Virus record (IMG/VR): IMGVR_UViG_3300035661_000101
Span: 1 to 46,695 of that record
DNA: 46,695 nt
Source: a virus
Strand: one strand, 5' to 3'
The notes under the pieces are model-generated. The model was not told the DNA's origin. It did not search any database and worked only from the letters and a program-made list of their open reading frames with translations. The translations under genes and the position numbers were made by a program. Numbering within the stretch: position 1 is the stretch's first letter; the number at the start of each line of letters is the position of its first letter. Shown here piece by piece: positions 8,460 through 16,363 of this stretch.

Positions 8460-8624
8460 GTGGAACAGATACGCCTCAATTCTCTTGTAGTCCCCTCCGC
8501 GCCTCTCCGGTCAGTTGTAGACTTCTCTGTGGCGGTACAGTCTTTTCTCACCAAATCCGCCGTTTTGGTGTCCCCGGTAACTCCCGCCATACGAGCGCCC
8601 TCACGAATCGAGAACCAGCCATGA
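8460..8624 (+). CDS. very small hypothetical protein (54 aa)
   Basis: A GTG start right after the preceding stop opens a frame with natural-looking text (MEQIRLNSLVVPSAPLRSVV, then FLTKSAVLVSPVTPAIRAPS). It ends at a TGA that overlaps the next ATG (ATGA at 8621). Coupling on the downstream side and the absence of another explanation for these 160 bases support it. The start codon is uncertain. Function is unknown. Confidence 0.5.
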   Translation: MEQIRLNSLVVPSAPLRSVVDFSVAVQSFLTKSAVLVSPVTPAIRAPSRIENQP

Positions 8625-8899
8625 ACGAAATTTTCACTGCGGACGTAGGAACTGAGATCATCCTGGATTGTGGGGTGGATATTCACACGGCGACGGCCGT
8701 TTCAATTATCGCCATGTCCCCCCAGAACACCCGTAAAACCTTCACGGCGGCCCTGTACGGAACGCGGTCTATCCGCTACATTACGGCCTCGGGGGACTTC
8801 GACGTGGGGGGGGTATGGAGGCTTCAAGCATCCGTAGCTCTCCCCGGCTGGTCTGGCCGGGGGGCCGTGACCACACTCAAGGTATCCGCCCTACTGTAA
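8621..8899 (+). CDS. small beta-sandwich-like phage protein (92 aa)
   Basis: MNEIFTADVGTEIILDCGVD is followed by alternating strands and ends in GVWRLQASVALPGWSGRGAV. The pattern is that of small Ig-like phage proteins found beside fibre or decoration genes. It closes a chain of four genes linked by ATGA overlaps (7809-8899), which suggests co-production of parts of one assembly. No enzymatic residues are seen. Confidence 0.6.
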   Translation: MNEIFTADVGTEIILDCGVDIHTATAVSIIAMSPQNTRKTFTAALYGTRSIRYITASGDFDVGGVWRLQASVALPGWSGRGAVTTLKVSALL

Positions 8900-8963
8900 C
8901 GTCCGGTCCCGGAAGGACCGCAAGAACGTGTCGTAAATCCTCGTCTCTTGCGCCTCAGGCTCT

Positions 8964-9281
8964 TTGACCTGGCCGCGCATCATCGGCGCACCGGCTGCGG
9001 CCCCGCTCATGTGCGCCTGGCGGAACGCATGGGGCGGAATGTGGCGGACGTATGGGCAGAAGGGGGGAAGAGGAATGAGCGGCGCCTATCACCCCAAGGT
9101 GCTTCCGCATTGGGCATACCGCGACCCTGCGGATACCGTCAAGCTGGCATGCGAAACATCATGCAAGGGATGCCACAACGAGGTGCATGTGATGGGGTCA
9201 GTGCATTGCCTGATCGCGCGTACGCACAGCAGCCGGGGCGGGAAGAAGTGCAAGCGGTTCAAAAATCAGGAGGCGGCATAG
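8964..9281 (+). CDS. Cys-rich small phage protein, start uncertain
   Basis: The core is MSGAYHPKVLPHWAYRDPAD followed by a metal-site-like pattern (ACETSCKGCHNEVHVMG...C). The ATG at 9075 has a strong purine-rich ribosome site just upstream (GAAGAGGA) and gives 68 aa. The frame is open back to TTG 8964, and that part (TWPRIIGAPAAAP, CAWRNAWGGMWRTYG) has the high third-position GC of a real gene. So either one 105-aa protein or two products are made. The stop is directly adjacent to the ATG of the following zinc-finger gene. Zinc binding is inferred from the Cys spacing. Confidence 0.6.
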   Translation: MTWPRIIGAPAAAPLMCAWRNAWGGMWRTYGQKGGRGMSGAYHPKVLPHWAYRDPADTVKLACETSCKGCHNEVHVMGSVHCLIARTHSSRGGKKCKRFKNQEAA

Positions 9282-9827
9282 ATGGGCTTTGCGGACGTTC
9301 TGGCGATGGCGTGTGTAACATCGGACCTCGGCAGCAAGGAAAACCACATCAAGCCCGTGGAGCGCGTAGCGGCGCTCTCCGGCGCATCATCTGCCGGATC
9401 GGACCTATTCCGGGCCAGGAACTATGACCAAAACGCGCTGAAGCGGGCATATCTGGCAATCGCTCAGGACGTGTGGCATACCTTTAAAGGTATATCCCGC
9501 GCAGATGCCCACCTGCTGGCCCACGTAGCCATCGCCGAAACCCTGCACACGCGCTGCCATACCTGCCACGGCGGCGGAACGCAGGGCGGGGGGAAGGGTA
9601 TCGGGACTGACCAGACCCCGGAGCGCGTCTGCCCTGACTGCGGCGGAATCGGCGTGCATCGCTGGCGGGATGGTGAGCGGGCAGAGGTGGCCGCAACGCA
9701 TGCCGAGAACACGCCTGGAAACCATAGCGAGTGGATGAAGTTGGTCCGCTACTACCCCCGGACGCTGGCGATGGCGCAGGACACGGACAGTCGCACGGTC
9801 GGGGCTGCGAAGAAGAAATTAGGATAA
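9282..9827 (+). CDS. DnaJ-type zinc-finger protein, candidate Q-like late antiterminator
   Basis: The protein (181 aa) has CHTCHGGG (Cys92, Cys95) and CPDCGGIG (Cys117, Cys120), the paired CxxCxGxG pattern of DnaJ zinc modules. Some lambdoid late-gene antitermination proteins also carry this pattern. The N-terminal 90 residues are helical and the C terminus is basic (AAKKKLG). It is the last gene before a 480-base spacer with several hairpins, which is followed by the whole late operon. That is where a Q-type regulator, which lets RNA polymerase read through terminators, would sit. The zinc motif is seen, while the antiterminator role is inferred from place and motif. Confidence 0.5.
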   Translation: MGFADVLAMACVTSDLGSKENHIKPVERVAALSGASSAGSDLFRARNYDQNALKRAYLAIAQDVWHTFKGISRADAHLLAHVAIAETLHTRCHTCHGGGTQGGGKGIGTDQTPERVCPDCGGIGVHRWRDGERAEVAATHAENTPGNHSEWMKLVRYYPRTLAMAQDTDSRTVGAAKKKLG

Positions 9828-9877
9828 AGGGGGGGGGCATGTGCAAGAATTAACGTGGCTTCAGTTTGCCGTAAAAC

Positions 9878-9901
9878 TCAAGCCGCCTTTTGGCGGTTTG
9901 A
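9878..9901 (+). terminator. hairpin after the late regulator
   Basis: A 10-bp stem (TCAAGCCGCC with GGCGGTTTGA, one G-T pair) encloses a TTTT loop. There is no long T tract after it, so it may act as a weak terminator, an RNA-processing site or a pause site. Confidence 0.5.
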
Positions 9902-10006
9902 ATTCCCATTTGGCTGCACCAAGACACAGGGGAAGACATGCGGAAAATGCACGGGGGGTCGCATTTGGCCTTCCATGTGTGATAGGATCGCAGCACGCCT
10001 AACAGA

Positions 10007-10025
10007 CGCCGGAGAGTTTCCGGCG
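10007..10025. terminator. 7-bp hairpin in the late-operon leader
   Basis: CGCCGGA pairs perfectly with TCCGGCG around a five-base loop. It is followed by ATACTAAAAA rather than a T tract on the plus strand, so it is a structural element of uncertain role. Confidence 0.35.
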
Positions 10026-10089
10026 ATACTAAAAATGAGCGCCAGCCCTTTCGGGAAACGCGCGCGAATTTTCAGGTGGTAGAACACGA

Positions 10090-10123
10090 AGCCCTGACAT
10101 CCGCAACGATGCCGGGGCTTTTT
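10090..10123 (+). terminator. rho-independent terminator upstream of the late genes
   Basis: A 12-position stem with one mismatch and one G-T pair (outer arms AGCCC and GGGCT) has a five-base loop and runs into five T residues. A terminator here, before terminase, is what a Q-type antiterminator would have to overcome. Confidence 0.7.
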
Positions 10124-10309
10124 GCATTGGGCCAGCCCTGAAACGAGCCGCCCGAAAGATGGCCCTGTCATGGGGCGATGCGCACCAGGCGCGTTACTCA
10201 TGTCTCACGCCGAAAGGTGGGGATTCCCGCAAGCTGGACATGATCCCCCGGCAAACGCCGTGAGGCGACAGCGACACTCCCGCAGCCGGGCCCCTAGATA
10301 GCCGATTCC

Positions 10310-10690
10310 ATGCCGCCAAGACCCGCTAAGCCGTGCCGGCATCCGTCCTGCGGTGCGCTGGTCCGTGATGGCTCTGGATACTGCGCCGCCCACCAGGCCG
10401 ACAAGAAGCAGGCGACATGGGCAGACAGCCGCAGAGGTAGCGCAGCAGAGCGCGGGTATGGCGCGGCCTGGACAAAACTGAGAACGCAGATCATGCGTAG
10501 GGACTCAGGGCTGTGTCAGATGTGCTTGGTGTCAGGGCGCATTGAGTTGGCGCGTGAAGTGGATCACCGGACCCCCAAGAGTCGAGGCGGGACAGATGAT
10601 CCGAAAAACCTCTGGGCATTGTGCCGGGCCTGTCACCAAGCCAAGACTCAGGCTGAGGCAGCAGATGCAAGGGCTGCGCCAAGGCGATAG
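10310..10690 (+). CDS. HNH endonuclease
   Basis: The protein (126 aa) has an N-terminal Cys/His cluster (Cys9, Cys14, Cys25, His28). The HNH core is CQMC (69-72), VDHRTPKSRGG (Asp85-His86), Asn100, then CRACH (105-109). Such single-domain HNH proteins sit next to terminase genes in many HK97-like phages. There they support genome packaging with the large terminase, probably as nicking or cutting cofactors. The position here, a few small genes before the terminases, matches. The start at ATG 10310 lacks a clear ribosome site. Confidence 0.9.
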   Translation: MPPRPAKPCRHPSCGALVRDGSGYCAAHQADKKQATWADSRRGSAAERGYGAAWTKLRTQIMRRDSGLCQMCLVSGRIELAREVDHRTPKSRGGTDDPKNLWALCRACHQAKTQAEAADARAAPRR

Positions 10691-10697
10691 GGTAGGG

Positions 10698-10753
10698 CGG
10701 TCTTAGTACCTGGCAAGAAACGTGCCAAAGACCGTTAGGGTAACTCTTTTTTT
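10698..10753 (+). terminator. nested hairpin with T-rich tail after the HNH gene
   Basis: An outer 7-bp stem (CGGTCTT with AAGACCG) encloses an inner 5-bp hairpin (TGGCA with TGCCA). A run of eight T residues follows eleven bases later. It would separate the HNH gene from the promoter-driven terminase unit. Confidence 0.55.
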
Positions 10754-10835
10754 ACAGCCGCAAAATTGACTAGGGGGGTATTGCTGATTTCGGGCAATCT
10801 AGCCCTAATTTGCCCGTTCTGAATCGACCTTGAAA

Positions 10836-10844
10836 TGGTATAAT
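10836..10844 (+). promoter_or_regulatory. extended -10 promoter of the packaging and head genes
   Basis: TGGTATAAT is a perfect TATAAT with an upstream TG (extended -10), 36 bases before the ATG at 10880. The -35 is weak (TTCTGA, 16 bases upstream), as is common for extended -10 promoters. The surrounding 100 bases are AT-rich. Confidence 0.7.
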
Positions 10845-10879
10845 ATGCCTTTCAAGACAACGATTTATAGGCTGTTTTG

Positions 10880-11155
10880 ATGGCTGACATTTTCAAACTT
10901 GGCGGCAGTTTCAAGCCGCGCAATGTGGCTGGCGTAAAGGCTAACCTGCGCACCAGCGGCAATATTGAACAGATCGTGGTGGAACATTCGCCGGAATTGT
11001 TCGATTTCTGCGCCGAAGTGCATCACAGCATCATCGAGACGCACAAGACCATCAACAAGGCCGTGCGGCGCGCCGATCTATGGGGCGCAGTTCTGGCCCA
11101 AGACGAACATGCAAACCCACTGCCGGTCGGCGCAACAGCGAAGGCGGGCATCTAA
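10880..11155 (+). CDS. hypothetical protein (91 aa) opening the packaging unit
   Basis: The protein starts MADIFKLGGSFKPRNVAGVK at the first ATG after the extended -10 promoter. The rest is mixed helix and strand with a conserved-looking central HHSIIETHKTINKAV. It is not recognised as a small terminase, since a P27-type subunit lies three genes downstream. Function is unknown. Confidence 0.65.
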   Translation: MADIFKLGGSFKPRNVAGVKANLRTSGNIEQIVVEHSPELFDFCAEVHHSIIETHKTINKAVRRADLWGAVLAQDEHANPLPVGATAKAGI

Positions 11156-11164
11156 GGAGCCATC

Positions 11165-11305
11165 ATGGCCAGCGGATCAGCCCCCCTCCCAGGGGGGTCA
11201 AAGCGCGATTACGGGAACCGCCGCACCGCCGCCAGGCAGCGCAGCCCGAAGCAGGGCGACAAGTCCAAGCCGAGCCAGAAAAAAGGCTCTGACGTTCCGT
11301 TATGA
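11165..11305 (+). CDS. very small basic protein (46 aa)
   Basis: A clear ribosome site (AAGGAG) precedes the ATG. The stop overlaps the next start (ATGA at 11302). The protein is strongly basic (SKRDYGNRRTAARQRSPKQG) and probably disordered, which fits nucleic-acid or capsid-surface binding, though nothing in the sequence decides this. Confidence 0.65.
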   Translation: MASGSAPLPGGSKRDYGNRRTAARQRSPKQGDKSKPSQKKGSDVPL

Positions 11306-11652
11306 CCATGGCAAACCTACTTCCCGGCACGGGGGCTGTAACGGACTTGCTGGCCGGCATATCAGCCAGCCTGACGGAGGCCGCGCTATCCGGCGCCATG
11401 ACGGCCCGCCGACTGGCAGACATTGCCGCCGCGAAATCCGCTGGCATTGACCCTGAAAACCCGATGGAACAGCAGGAAGACCTACAGGCCATTTCCGCAT
11501 TGACGAAGATGGCGAACGAAGCTGCAAGCCTGGGCCTGTCCATGATGGCGGCAGCAAGCAAGGCCAAGCCGAAAGCATCGGCGCCCGAAAGCGGCGACGG
11601 CTTTCCGAAATGGGAATTCCCGAACGTGACCGACATCAAGGCCGCGAAGTGA
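11302..11652 (+). CDS. hypothetical Ala-rich helical protein next to small terminase (116 aa)
   Basis: The protein is ATGA-coupled upstream and GTGA-coupled downstream to the P27-type small terminase. It is almost entirely predicted helix (TDLLAGISASLTEAALSGAM, DIAAAKSAGIDPENPMEQQE) and ends in FPKWEFPNVTDIKAAK. Tight coupling to terminase suggests a packaging or head-assembly role. No family is recognised. Confidence 0.6.
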   Translation: MTMANLLPGTGAVTDLLAGISASLTEAALSGAMTARRLADIAAAKSAGIDPENPMEQQEDLQAISALTKMANEAASLGLSMMAAASKAKPKASAPESGDGFPKWEFPNVTDIKAAK

Positions 11653-12116
11653 AGGGCCGCAAGCCGGTGCCGTCTGCGCTGAAGCTGTTGCGCGGCAACC
11701 CAGGCAAGCGTGCGCTCCCGGAAAATGAGCCGGTCGCGCCTGCCGGCGAAGCCCTGCCGCCTGAGTGGCTGGGCAAATACGGCCTTGCGCATTGGCGCGA
11801 AATCGCCCCGATGCTGCAATCAGCCAGGGTGCTGACCGTCATGGATGCGCAGGCCCTCGGAGACATGTGCCTGGCCTATCAGAAGTGGCGCGAGGCCATG
11901 GACACAGAAGCGCGGCACGGCGCATACACGAAGGCGCAATCCGGATTTCCCATCCTGGCGCCCTGGGTGACGGAGGGCGAGAAGCAGCGCGGCATCTGGC
12001 GCAGGATGATGGCCGAATTCGGCATGACGCCTTCCAGCCGGTCCCGCGTGACCGCGACGGCGGCGCCGAAACAAGAGAGCCGATTGGCCGGCCTCGTCAA
12101 GAGCGTAAGAAAATGA
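11649..12116 (+). CDS. terS: terminase small subunit, P27 family
   Basis: The segment GRKPVPSALKLLRGNPGKRA is the typical N-terminal signature of P27-type small terminases. It is followed by PPEWLGKYGLAHWREIAPML and a helical core. This subunit recognises phage DNA and feeds it to the large subunit. The GTG start, whose TG forms part of the previous stop (GTGA), is preferred over an upstream ATG in frame because it begins the family-like sequence. The large subunit follows after four bases. Confidence 0.85.
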   Translation: MKGRKPVPSALKLLRGNPGKRALPENEPVAPAGEALPPEWLGKYGLAHWREIAPMLQSARVLTVMDAQALGDMCLAYQKWREAMDTEARHGAYTKAQSGFPILAPWVTEGEKQRGIWRRMMAEFGMTPSSRSRVTATAAPKQESRLAGLVKSVRK

Positions 12117-12119
12117 CCC

Positions 12120-13814
12120 ATGGCCGCACCTCACGTAACCGTAGCGAATCGTTACGCCAGGGAGGTGGTCGCCGGTAAGGTTCCCGCCTGCCGGTGGGTA
12201 GTCCTTGCCTGCAAGCAGCATCTTGACGGGCTGAAGGAATCCAAGGCCGGCATCGGCGCGTACCGATTCGACGCAGAGGACGCAGAAGTCGTCTGCCGGT
12301 TCGCTGAACTACTGCCCCACGTCAAGGGCAAGTGGGCCAAAGGGATGGAGTTGATCCACCTGGAGCCGTGGCAATGCTTCGTGCTGGCCTGCATTTTCGG
12401 CTGGAAGATTCGCAAGAACGGCCGGCGCCGGTATCGGCGGGCCTATCTGCGCATCCCCCGGAAGAATGGCAAGTCGGTACTCGCCGCGGCCATTGGCCTG
12501 TACATGCTGATTTGCGACGGGGAGCACGGCGCGGAAGTGTATTCCGGCGCCACCTCGGAAAAGCAGGCATGGGAAGTATTCCGGCCCGCCCGGATGATGC
12601 TGGAGAGGTCCCCCGACATCGCGCAGGAAATCGGCGCGGAAGTCTGGGCCAAGTCGCTGGTGGTGCCGTCAAACGGCAGCCGCTTTGAGCCGGTTATCGG
12701 CAAGCCCGGCGACGGATCAAGCCCGTCCTGCGCGATTGCAGACGAGTACCACGAGCACGACACGCCGGACCTGGTGGATACCATGGAAACCGGCATGGGC
12801 GCCCGTGAGCAGCCGCTCCTGTTGATGATTACCACGGCCGGCTACAACATCGGCGGGCCGTGCTACGACCAAGACCTAGACGCGCAAAAGTGCCTGGACG
12901 GAACGGCGCCGAATGACGACTTGTTCGCCGTCATGTACGGGCTGGACATGCAGGACGATTGGACCGCCCCGGAATCGCTGGCGAAGGCAAACCCGAATCT
13001 TGGCGTGTCGGTTGAGCTGGATTGGCTGCAATCGCAACAGCGGCAAGCGGTACTGAATCCCGCCTACGCGACTCGCTTCAAGACCAAGCACCTGAACGAG
13101 TGGTGCAGCGCGAAAACCGCATGGATGAGCATGCCCATGTGGGGAATGGCTGCTGATCCGGGCCTGAAGATTGAAGAATTCGCCGGGCAGGAAGCGGTTT
13201 TCGTCCTGGACCTGGCCAGCAAAATCGACGTTTGCGCCTTCGCGCAGCTGTTCAAGAAGCGCATCAACAACCAGGACCATTACTACGCCTTCGCCAGGTA
13301 CTACCTGCCGGAGGAGACGATCCAGAATGACCCGAAAAACGCGGCCATGTACCGCAAATGGGTCATTCAGGGCCATTTGACCCCGACAGACGGGGCAGAA
13401 ATCGACTTTGACTTGATCGGCGAGGACGTAAAGGCGACCTCTGCCGGCTATCAGGTGCGGGAAATCGCCTATGACCCGTGGCGGGCTACGCAACTGGCCC
13501 ACCAGCTCATGGAAGCAGGGGCCGAGTGCGTGGAGTTCGCCCAACAGGTGAAAACCATGTCAGCCCCCATGAAGGAATTGGAAGCGGCAGTCAGGGCGGG
13601 GCGGTTTCACCATGACGGCAACCCGGTAACGACATGGATGGTGTCCAACGTCACGGCGAAGCTGGACGCGAAGGACAACATATACCCGCGCAAGGAAAAG
13701 CCGAATCTGAAAATTGACGGCGCGGTGGCCATCATCATGGGGATTGGCCGGCTGATGACGCACGACCAAAAACAGGAAACGAGCATCTACGAATCATGCG
13801 AAATCGGAATTTGA
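12120..13814 (+). CDS. terL: terminase large subunit (HK97-type)
   Basis: The packaging motor ATPase and nuclease (564 aa). The Walker A-like motif is RIPRKNGKS (111-119) and Walker B is CAIADE (204-209). A coupling motif ITTAG follows near 238. The C-terminal RNase H-like nuclease carries VLDLASKIDV and IAYDPW acidic residues, ending with the DGAVAIIMGIGRL helix typical of the family. Length is standard. The 3' end overlaps the next gene by 19 bases. Confidence 0.95.
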   Translation: MAAPHVTVANRYAREVVAGKVPACRWVVLACKQHLDGLKESKAGIGAYRFDAEDAEVVCRFAELLPHVKGKWAKGMELIHLEPWQCFVLACIFGWKIRKNGRRRYRRAYLRIPRKNGKSVLAAAIGLYMLICDGEHGAEVYSGATSEKQAWEVFRPARMMLERSPDIAQEIGAEVWAKSLVVPSNGSRFEPVIGKPGDGSSPSCAIADEYHEHDTPDLVDTMETGMGAREQPLLLMITTAGYNIGGPCYDQDLDAQKCLDGTAPNDDLFAVMYGLDMQDDWTAPESLAKANPNLGVSVELDWLQSQQRQAVLNPAYATRFKTKHLNEWCSAKTAWMSMPMWGMAADPGLKIEEFAGQEAVFVLDLASKIDVCAFAQLFKKRINNQDHYYAFARYYLPEETIQNDPKNAAMYRKWVIQGHLTPTDGAEIDFDLIGEDVKATSAGYQVREIAYDPWRATQLAHQLMEAGAECVEFAQQVKTMSAPMKELEAAVRAGRFHHDGNPVTTWMVSNVTAKLDAKDNIYPRKEKPNLKIDGAVAIIMGIGRLMTHDQKQETSIYESCEIGI

Positions 13815-14011
13815 CACTGAATGACGCGGCCGTGATTTCCGGCGTGGCGGGATTCCTGCTGCTGGTGGCTGGTGTGTCTGCTATCTACTGGCCTGCCGGG
13901 CTGGTGGTGGCGGGCGTGTTCCTGCTGTGCTGGTCCGCCATCGTTGCCCGCGCTGTCGCTCGCATGCCTCGGCCTGACGTTGCCGCAAAACCCACCCAGG
14001 GCGCCGCCTGA
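13796..14011 (+). CDS. small two-helix membrane protein between terminase and portal
   Basis: The protein (71 aa) has two hydrophobic segments (AVISGVAGFLLLVAGVSAIY and AGLVVAGVFLLCWSAIVARA) and short polar ends. Its stop overlaps the portal start (TGATG). Small membrane proteins occur in this slot in other HK97-like phages with no known role. It is not in the lysis cassette, so holin function is unlikely. Confidence 0.65.
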   Translation: MRNRNLTLNDAAVISGVAGFLLLVAGVSAIYWPAGLVVAGVFLLCWSAIVARAVARMPRPDVAAKPTQGAA

Positions 14012-15288
14012 TGTTCTTTTCGCAGATTTTCTCAGGGTCCGGCGCCGCCGTCCCGGCGGGCAGTGGCGGGTGGCTTGGTTCTGCGCTATCTGTTGGCGGC
14101 TCGTCTGAAGCCGGCCCCACGATCAACCCGCAAACCGCGCTTGCCTTGACCGCAGTTCAGCGGGCGGTAACGCTCCTGTCTGAGTCAATCGCGCAGCTTC
14201 CGTGCCGCCTGTATCGCAACGAGGGGGACAGCCGCAGTCCCGTGACGGACCATCCGGCCTATCGCGTGATTGCCACGCAGCCGAATGGATGGATGACGCC
14301 GTTTCAGGTGCATGAGTACAAGCAGCACTCCATGGGCTTGCGCGGGAACGCGTTCTCGCTGAAGTTCTACAGCGGCGACGGCGAGATTCAGAGCCAATAC
14401 CCCTTGCACCCCGACCGGGTGCAGGTAATGGTAAGCCCCGAAGACCGCATGCCCTATTACCGGGTGCTGATGGCCCCGGATGGAATCTCTGGCACGTTCT
14501 CCCTGCGCCAGATGCACCACGTCCGGTGGATTGGGGATAACGTCTATGCTGGCCTCAGCCCCATATCGCTGCACCGTGACGCCCTCGGCATCATCGCCGC
14601 CAGCGAACGCCACACGGCCCGTGTTTTCGGAAACGGAACGCGCCTTTCCGGCGTGATTACCCGCCCGAAGGAATCGACGGGCATCAAGGACCAGGGCGCA
14701 ATCGACAAACTGCTTGCGGATTGGAAAAGAAAGTATTCCGGTTCTGAGAATGCCGGCGAAGTCGCGCTACTACAGGAGGGCATGGAATTCAAGCAACTCT
14801 CCATGAGCAACGAAGATGCCCAGCTCATCGAGGCTCGCGGTTACGGCGTGCGGGATGTGGCGAGAATCTACGGCATCCCCCCGCACAAATTAGGGGACAT
14901 GGGCGGCGCGACGTTCTCCAACATCGAACAGCAGGCCCTGGAATTCGTGATTTTCACCCTCATGCCTTGGATCAAACGGCATGAAGAGGCAATGGAGCGG
15001 GATTTCCTGACGGCGGATGACCGCGCATCCGGGCTGTACATACAGTTCGACGTCGCCGGGTTGCTGCGCGGTGACACGTCCTCACGATATGCCGCCTATG
15101 CCCAGGCGCGGCAATGGGGGTGGCTGTCCGTCAATGACATTCGCCGGATGGAAAACATGCCGCCTATCAATGGCGGCGAAACCTACCTACAGCCGCTCAA
15201 CATGGCAGACGGAAAAACCGGGATGCCCATCGGCAAGCCCCCCGCATATGACAAGCAAATCAGCGCAATCGAAGAGGTTCTAAAATGA
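14011..15288 (+). CDS. portal protein, HK97 family
   Basis: The protein (425 aa) would form the dodecameric ring through which DNA enters and leaves the head. Family features include TALALTAVQRAVTLLSESIA near the N terminus, PYYRVLMAPDG, the DVARIYGIPPHKLGD motif, and the GWLSVNDIRRMENMPPINGG C-terminal segment. The stop overlaps the start of the protease gene (ATGA). Confidence 0.95.
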   Translation: MFFSQIFSGSGAAVPAGSGGWLGSALSVGGSSEAGPTINPQTALALTAVQRAVTLLSESIAQLPCRLYRNEGDSRSPVTDHPAYRVIATQPNGWMTPFQVHEYKQHSMGLRGNAFSLKFYSGDGEIQSQYPLHPDRVQVMVSPEDRMPYYRVLMAPDGISGTFSLRQMHHVRWIGDNVYAGLSPISLHRDALGIIAASERHTARVFGNGTRLSGVITRPKESTGIKDQGAIDKLLADWKRKYSGSENAGEVALLQEGMEFKQLSMSNEDAQLIEARGYGVRDVARIYGIPPHKLGDMGGATFSNIEQQALEFVIFTLMPWIKRHEEAMERDFLTADDRASGLYIQFDVAGLLRGDTSSRYAAYAQARQWGWLSVNDIRRMENMPPINGGETYLQPLNMADGKTGMPIGKPPAYDKQISAIEEVLK

Positions 15289-16277
15289 GTTTCCCCAATA
15301 TCCTCGGGCAGATTTTCAACCGCCCCATGCTGGCAACACCGGAACTGCTGAACGACGCCGTGTTTTTCGCCCGCGCTCATCTGGGCATTTCCGTTTCCAG
15401 CATGGACGGCCTGAGCCTGTCCGTATCGGCGCCCCGCGTGGCCGGCTACGACCCTGACGGCGACGGTGACGGGCAAGGCGACAATGATAGCGACGGCGAC
15501 GGCTCCGGCGTGGCGCAGATTTCCGTGAGCGGCCCGCTGGTGGCCCGCGCAGGCAATCTCAAGATGTGCCAGGTGATGACGGCCTACGAAAGCGTGGAGC
15601 GCCAGGTATCCGCCGCAGTGGCCGACCCGTCAATCTCTCGCATCGTGCTGGACATCGACAGCAACGGCGGTGACGCGACGGGGGCTTTTGAGCTGGCTGA
15701 CAGCATCCGCGCCGCGAATCTCATCAAGCCGGTGCATGCCATTGTCCATTACCGGGCATTTTCCGGCGGCTACCTGCTGGCCGCAGCGGCAGGAGAGGTA
15801 AGCGTCAGCCAATCCAGCGGGGTAGGGTCCATCGGCGTGATTGCCAAGCACGTGGACCTGTCCAAGGCCCTGGAAAACGAGGGCGTGAAAGTCACCACGG
15901 CCTATCGGGGCGCACGGAAAGCCGACCTTTCCCCGGACGCACCCCTGACGGATGGCGCAATGGCGGCACTGAATCAGCAACTCGATCGCATCTACAGCCA
16001 ATTCACCAACTCCATCGCCGGTTTTCGCAATACGCCGGTTCAAAGCGTGGTCGGGACCGATGCCGGACTGTATTTCGGTCAGGACGCCATTGACGTCGGT
16101 CTTGCCGACAGACTGGAAACGCCAAACGAGGCAATCAACCGCATTGCCGGTCTTGCTCGCGCAGATCGCGCCAAGATGGCCACGAAACCCGCCCCTTCCC
16201 CAACTTTCTCCGCATCGGCCAAGGGCCAGTCCATGAAGATGGCCGCCGAAGCGATGGAAATCGCCAACTCGCTGTAA
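15285..16277 (+). CDS. S49-type (SppA/ClpP-like) prohead protease
   Basis: The protein (330 aa) probably matures the capsid. The fold signature is VLDIDSNGGD (121-130), the nucleophile Ser160 in RAFSGGY, the SGVGSIGVIA segment, and Lys212 in GARKADLSP. These match the Ser-Lys dyad of phage S49 peptidases. Unusual is an Asp/Gly stretch at residues 56-74 (DPDGDGDGQGDNDSDGDG), resembling calcium-binding repeats, between the N-terminal arm and the catalytic domain. The last 30 residues are Lys/Ala-rich and may act in assembly. Confidence 0.9.
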   Translation: MSFPNILGQIFNRPMLATPELLNDAVFFARAHLGISVSSMDGLSLSVSAPRVAGYDPDGDGDGQGDNDSDGDGSGVAQISVSGPLVARAGNLKMCQVMTAYESVERQVSAAVADPSISRIVLDIDSNGGDATGAFELADSIRAANLIKPVHAIVHYRAFSGGYLLAAAAGEVSVSQSSGVGSIGVIAKHVDLSKALENEGVKVTTAYRGARKADLSPDAPLTDGAMAALNQQLDRIYSQFTNSIAGFRNTPVQSVVGTDAGLYFGQDAIDVGLADRLETPNEAINRIAGLARADRAKMATKPAPSPTFSASAKGQSMKMAAEAMEIANSL

Positions 16278-16303
16278 CCGCGTTCGCGGGTACGCAGTAA
16301 CCG

Positions 16304-16348
16304 ACCGCCCCCGGGCGGTATTTTTTCGACCGCCCCCGTGCGGTTTTT
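16304..16348 (+). terminator. two tandem hairpins with T tracts before the capsid gene
   Basis: Hairpin 1 pairs ACCGCCC with GGGCGGT (16304-16319) followed by six T. Hairpin 2 pairs ACCGC with GCGGT (16329-16344) followed by five T. Both lie just upstream of the capsid ribosome site. Partial terminators or RNA-processing sites would set capsid dosage relative to the upstream genes. Confidence 0.7.
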
Positions 16349-16363
16349 CATTTGGAGCTACAC

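Larger units (their letters stand above)
9828..10309. other. 480-base spacer between late regulator and late operon
   Basis: No convincing gene of usual length is present. The spacer holds three hairpins (listed separately), a C-rich stretch and one weak 33-codon frame from ATG 10200 to 10301 that has no ribosome site. The spacer is a natural place for the late promoter and the recognition site of a Q-like factor, but I could not identify a consensus promoter in it. Confidence 0.5.

Noticed and set aside
8891-9010. 39-codon minus-strand frame ending in YDTFLRSFRDRTLQ
   Set aside because: It reads plausibly, but third-position GC favours the plus frame of the 8964 gene and no ribosome site is seen.
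10200-10301. 33-codon plus-strand frame upstream of the HNH gene
   Set aside because: No ribosome site, Arg-rich random-looking text and no overlap with neighbours.
13796-14011. Holin call for the two-helix protein between terminase and portal
   Set aside because: A clear 3TM holin is next to the endolysin. This position is a known slot for unrelated small membrane proteins.
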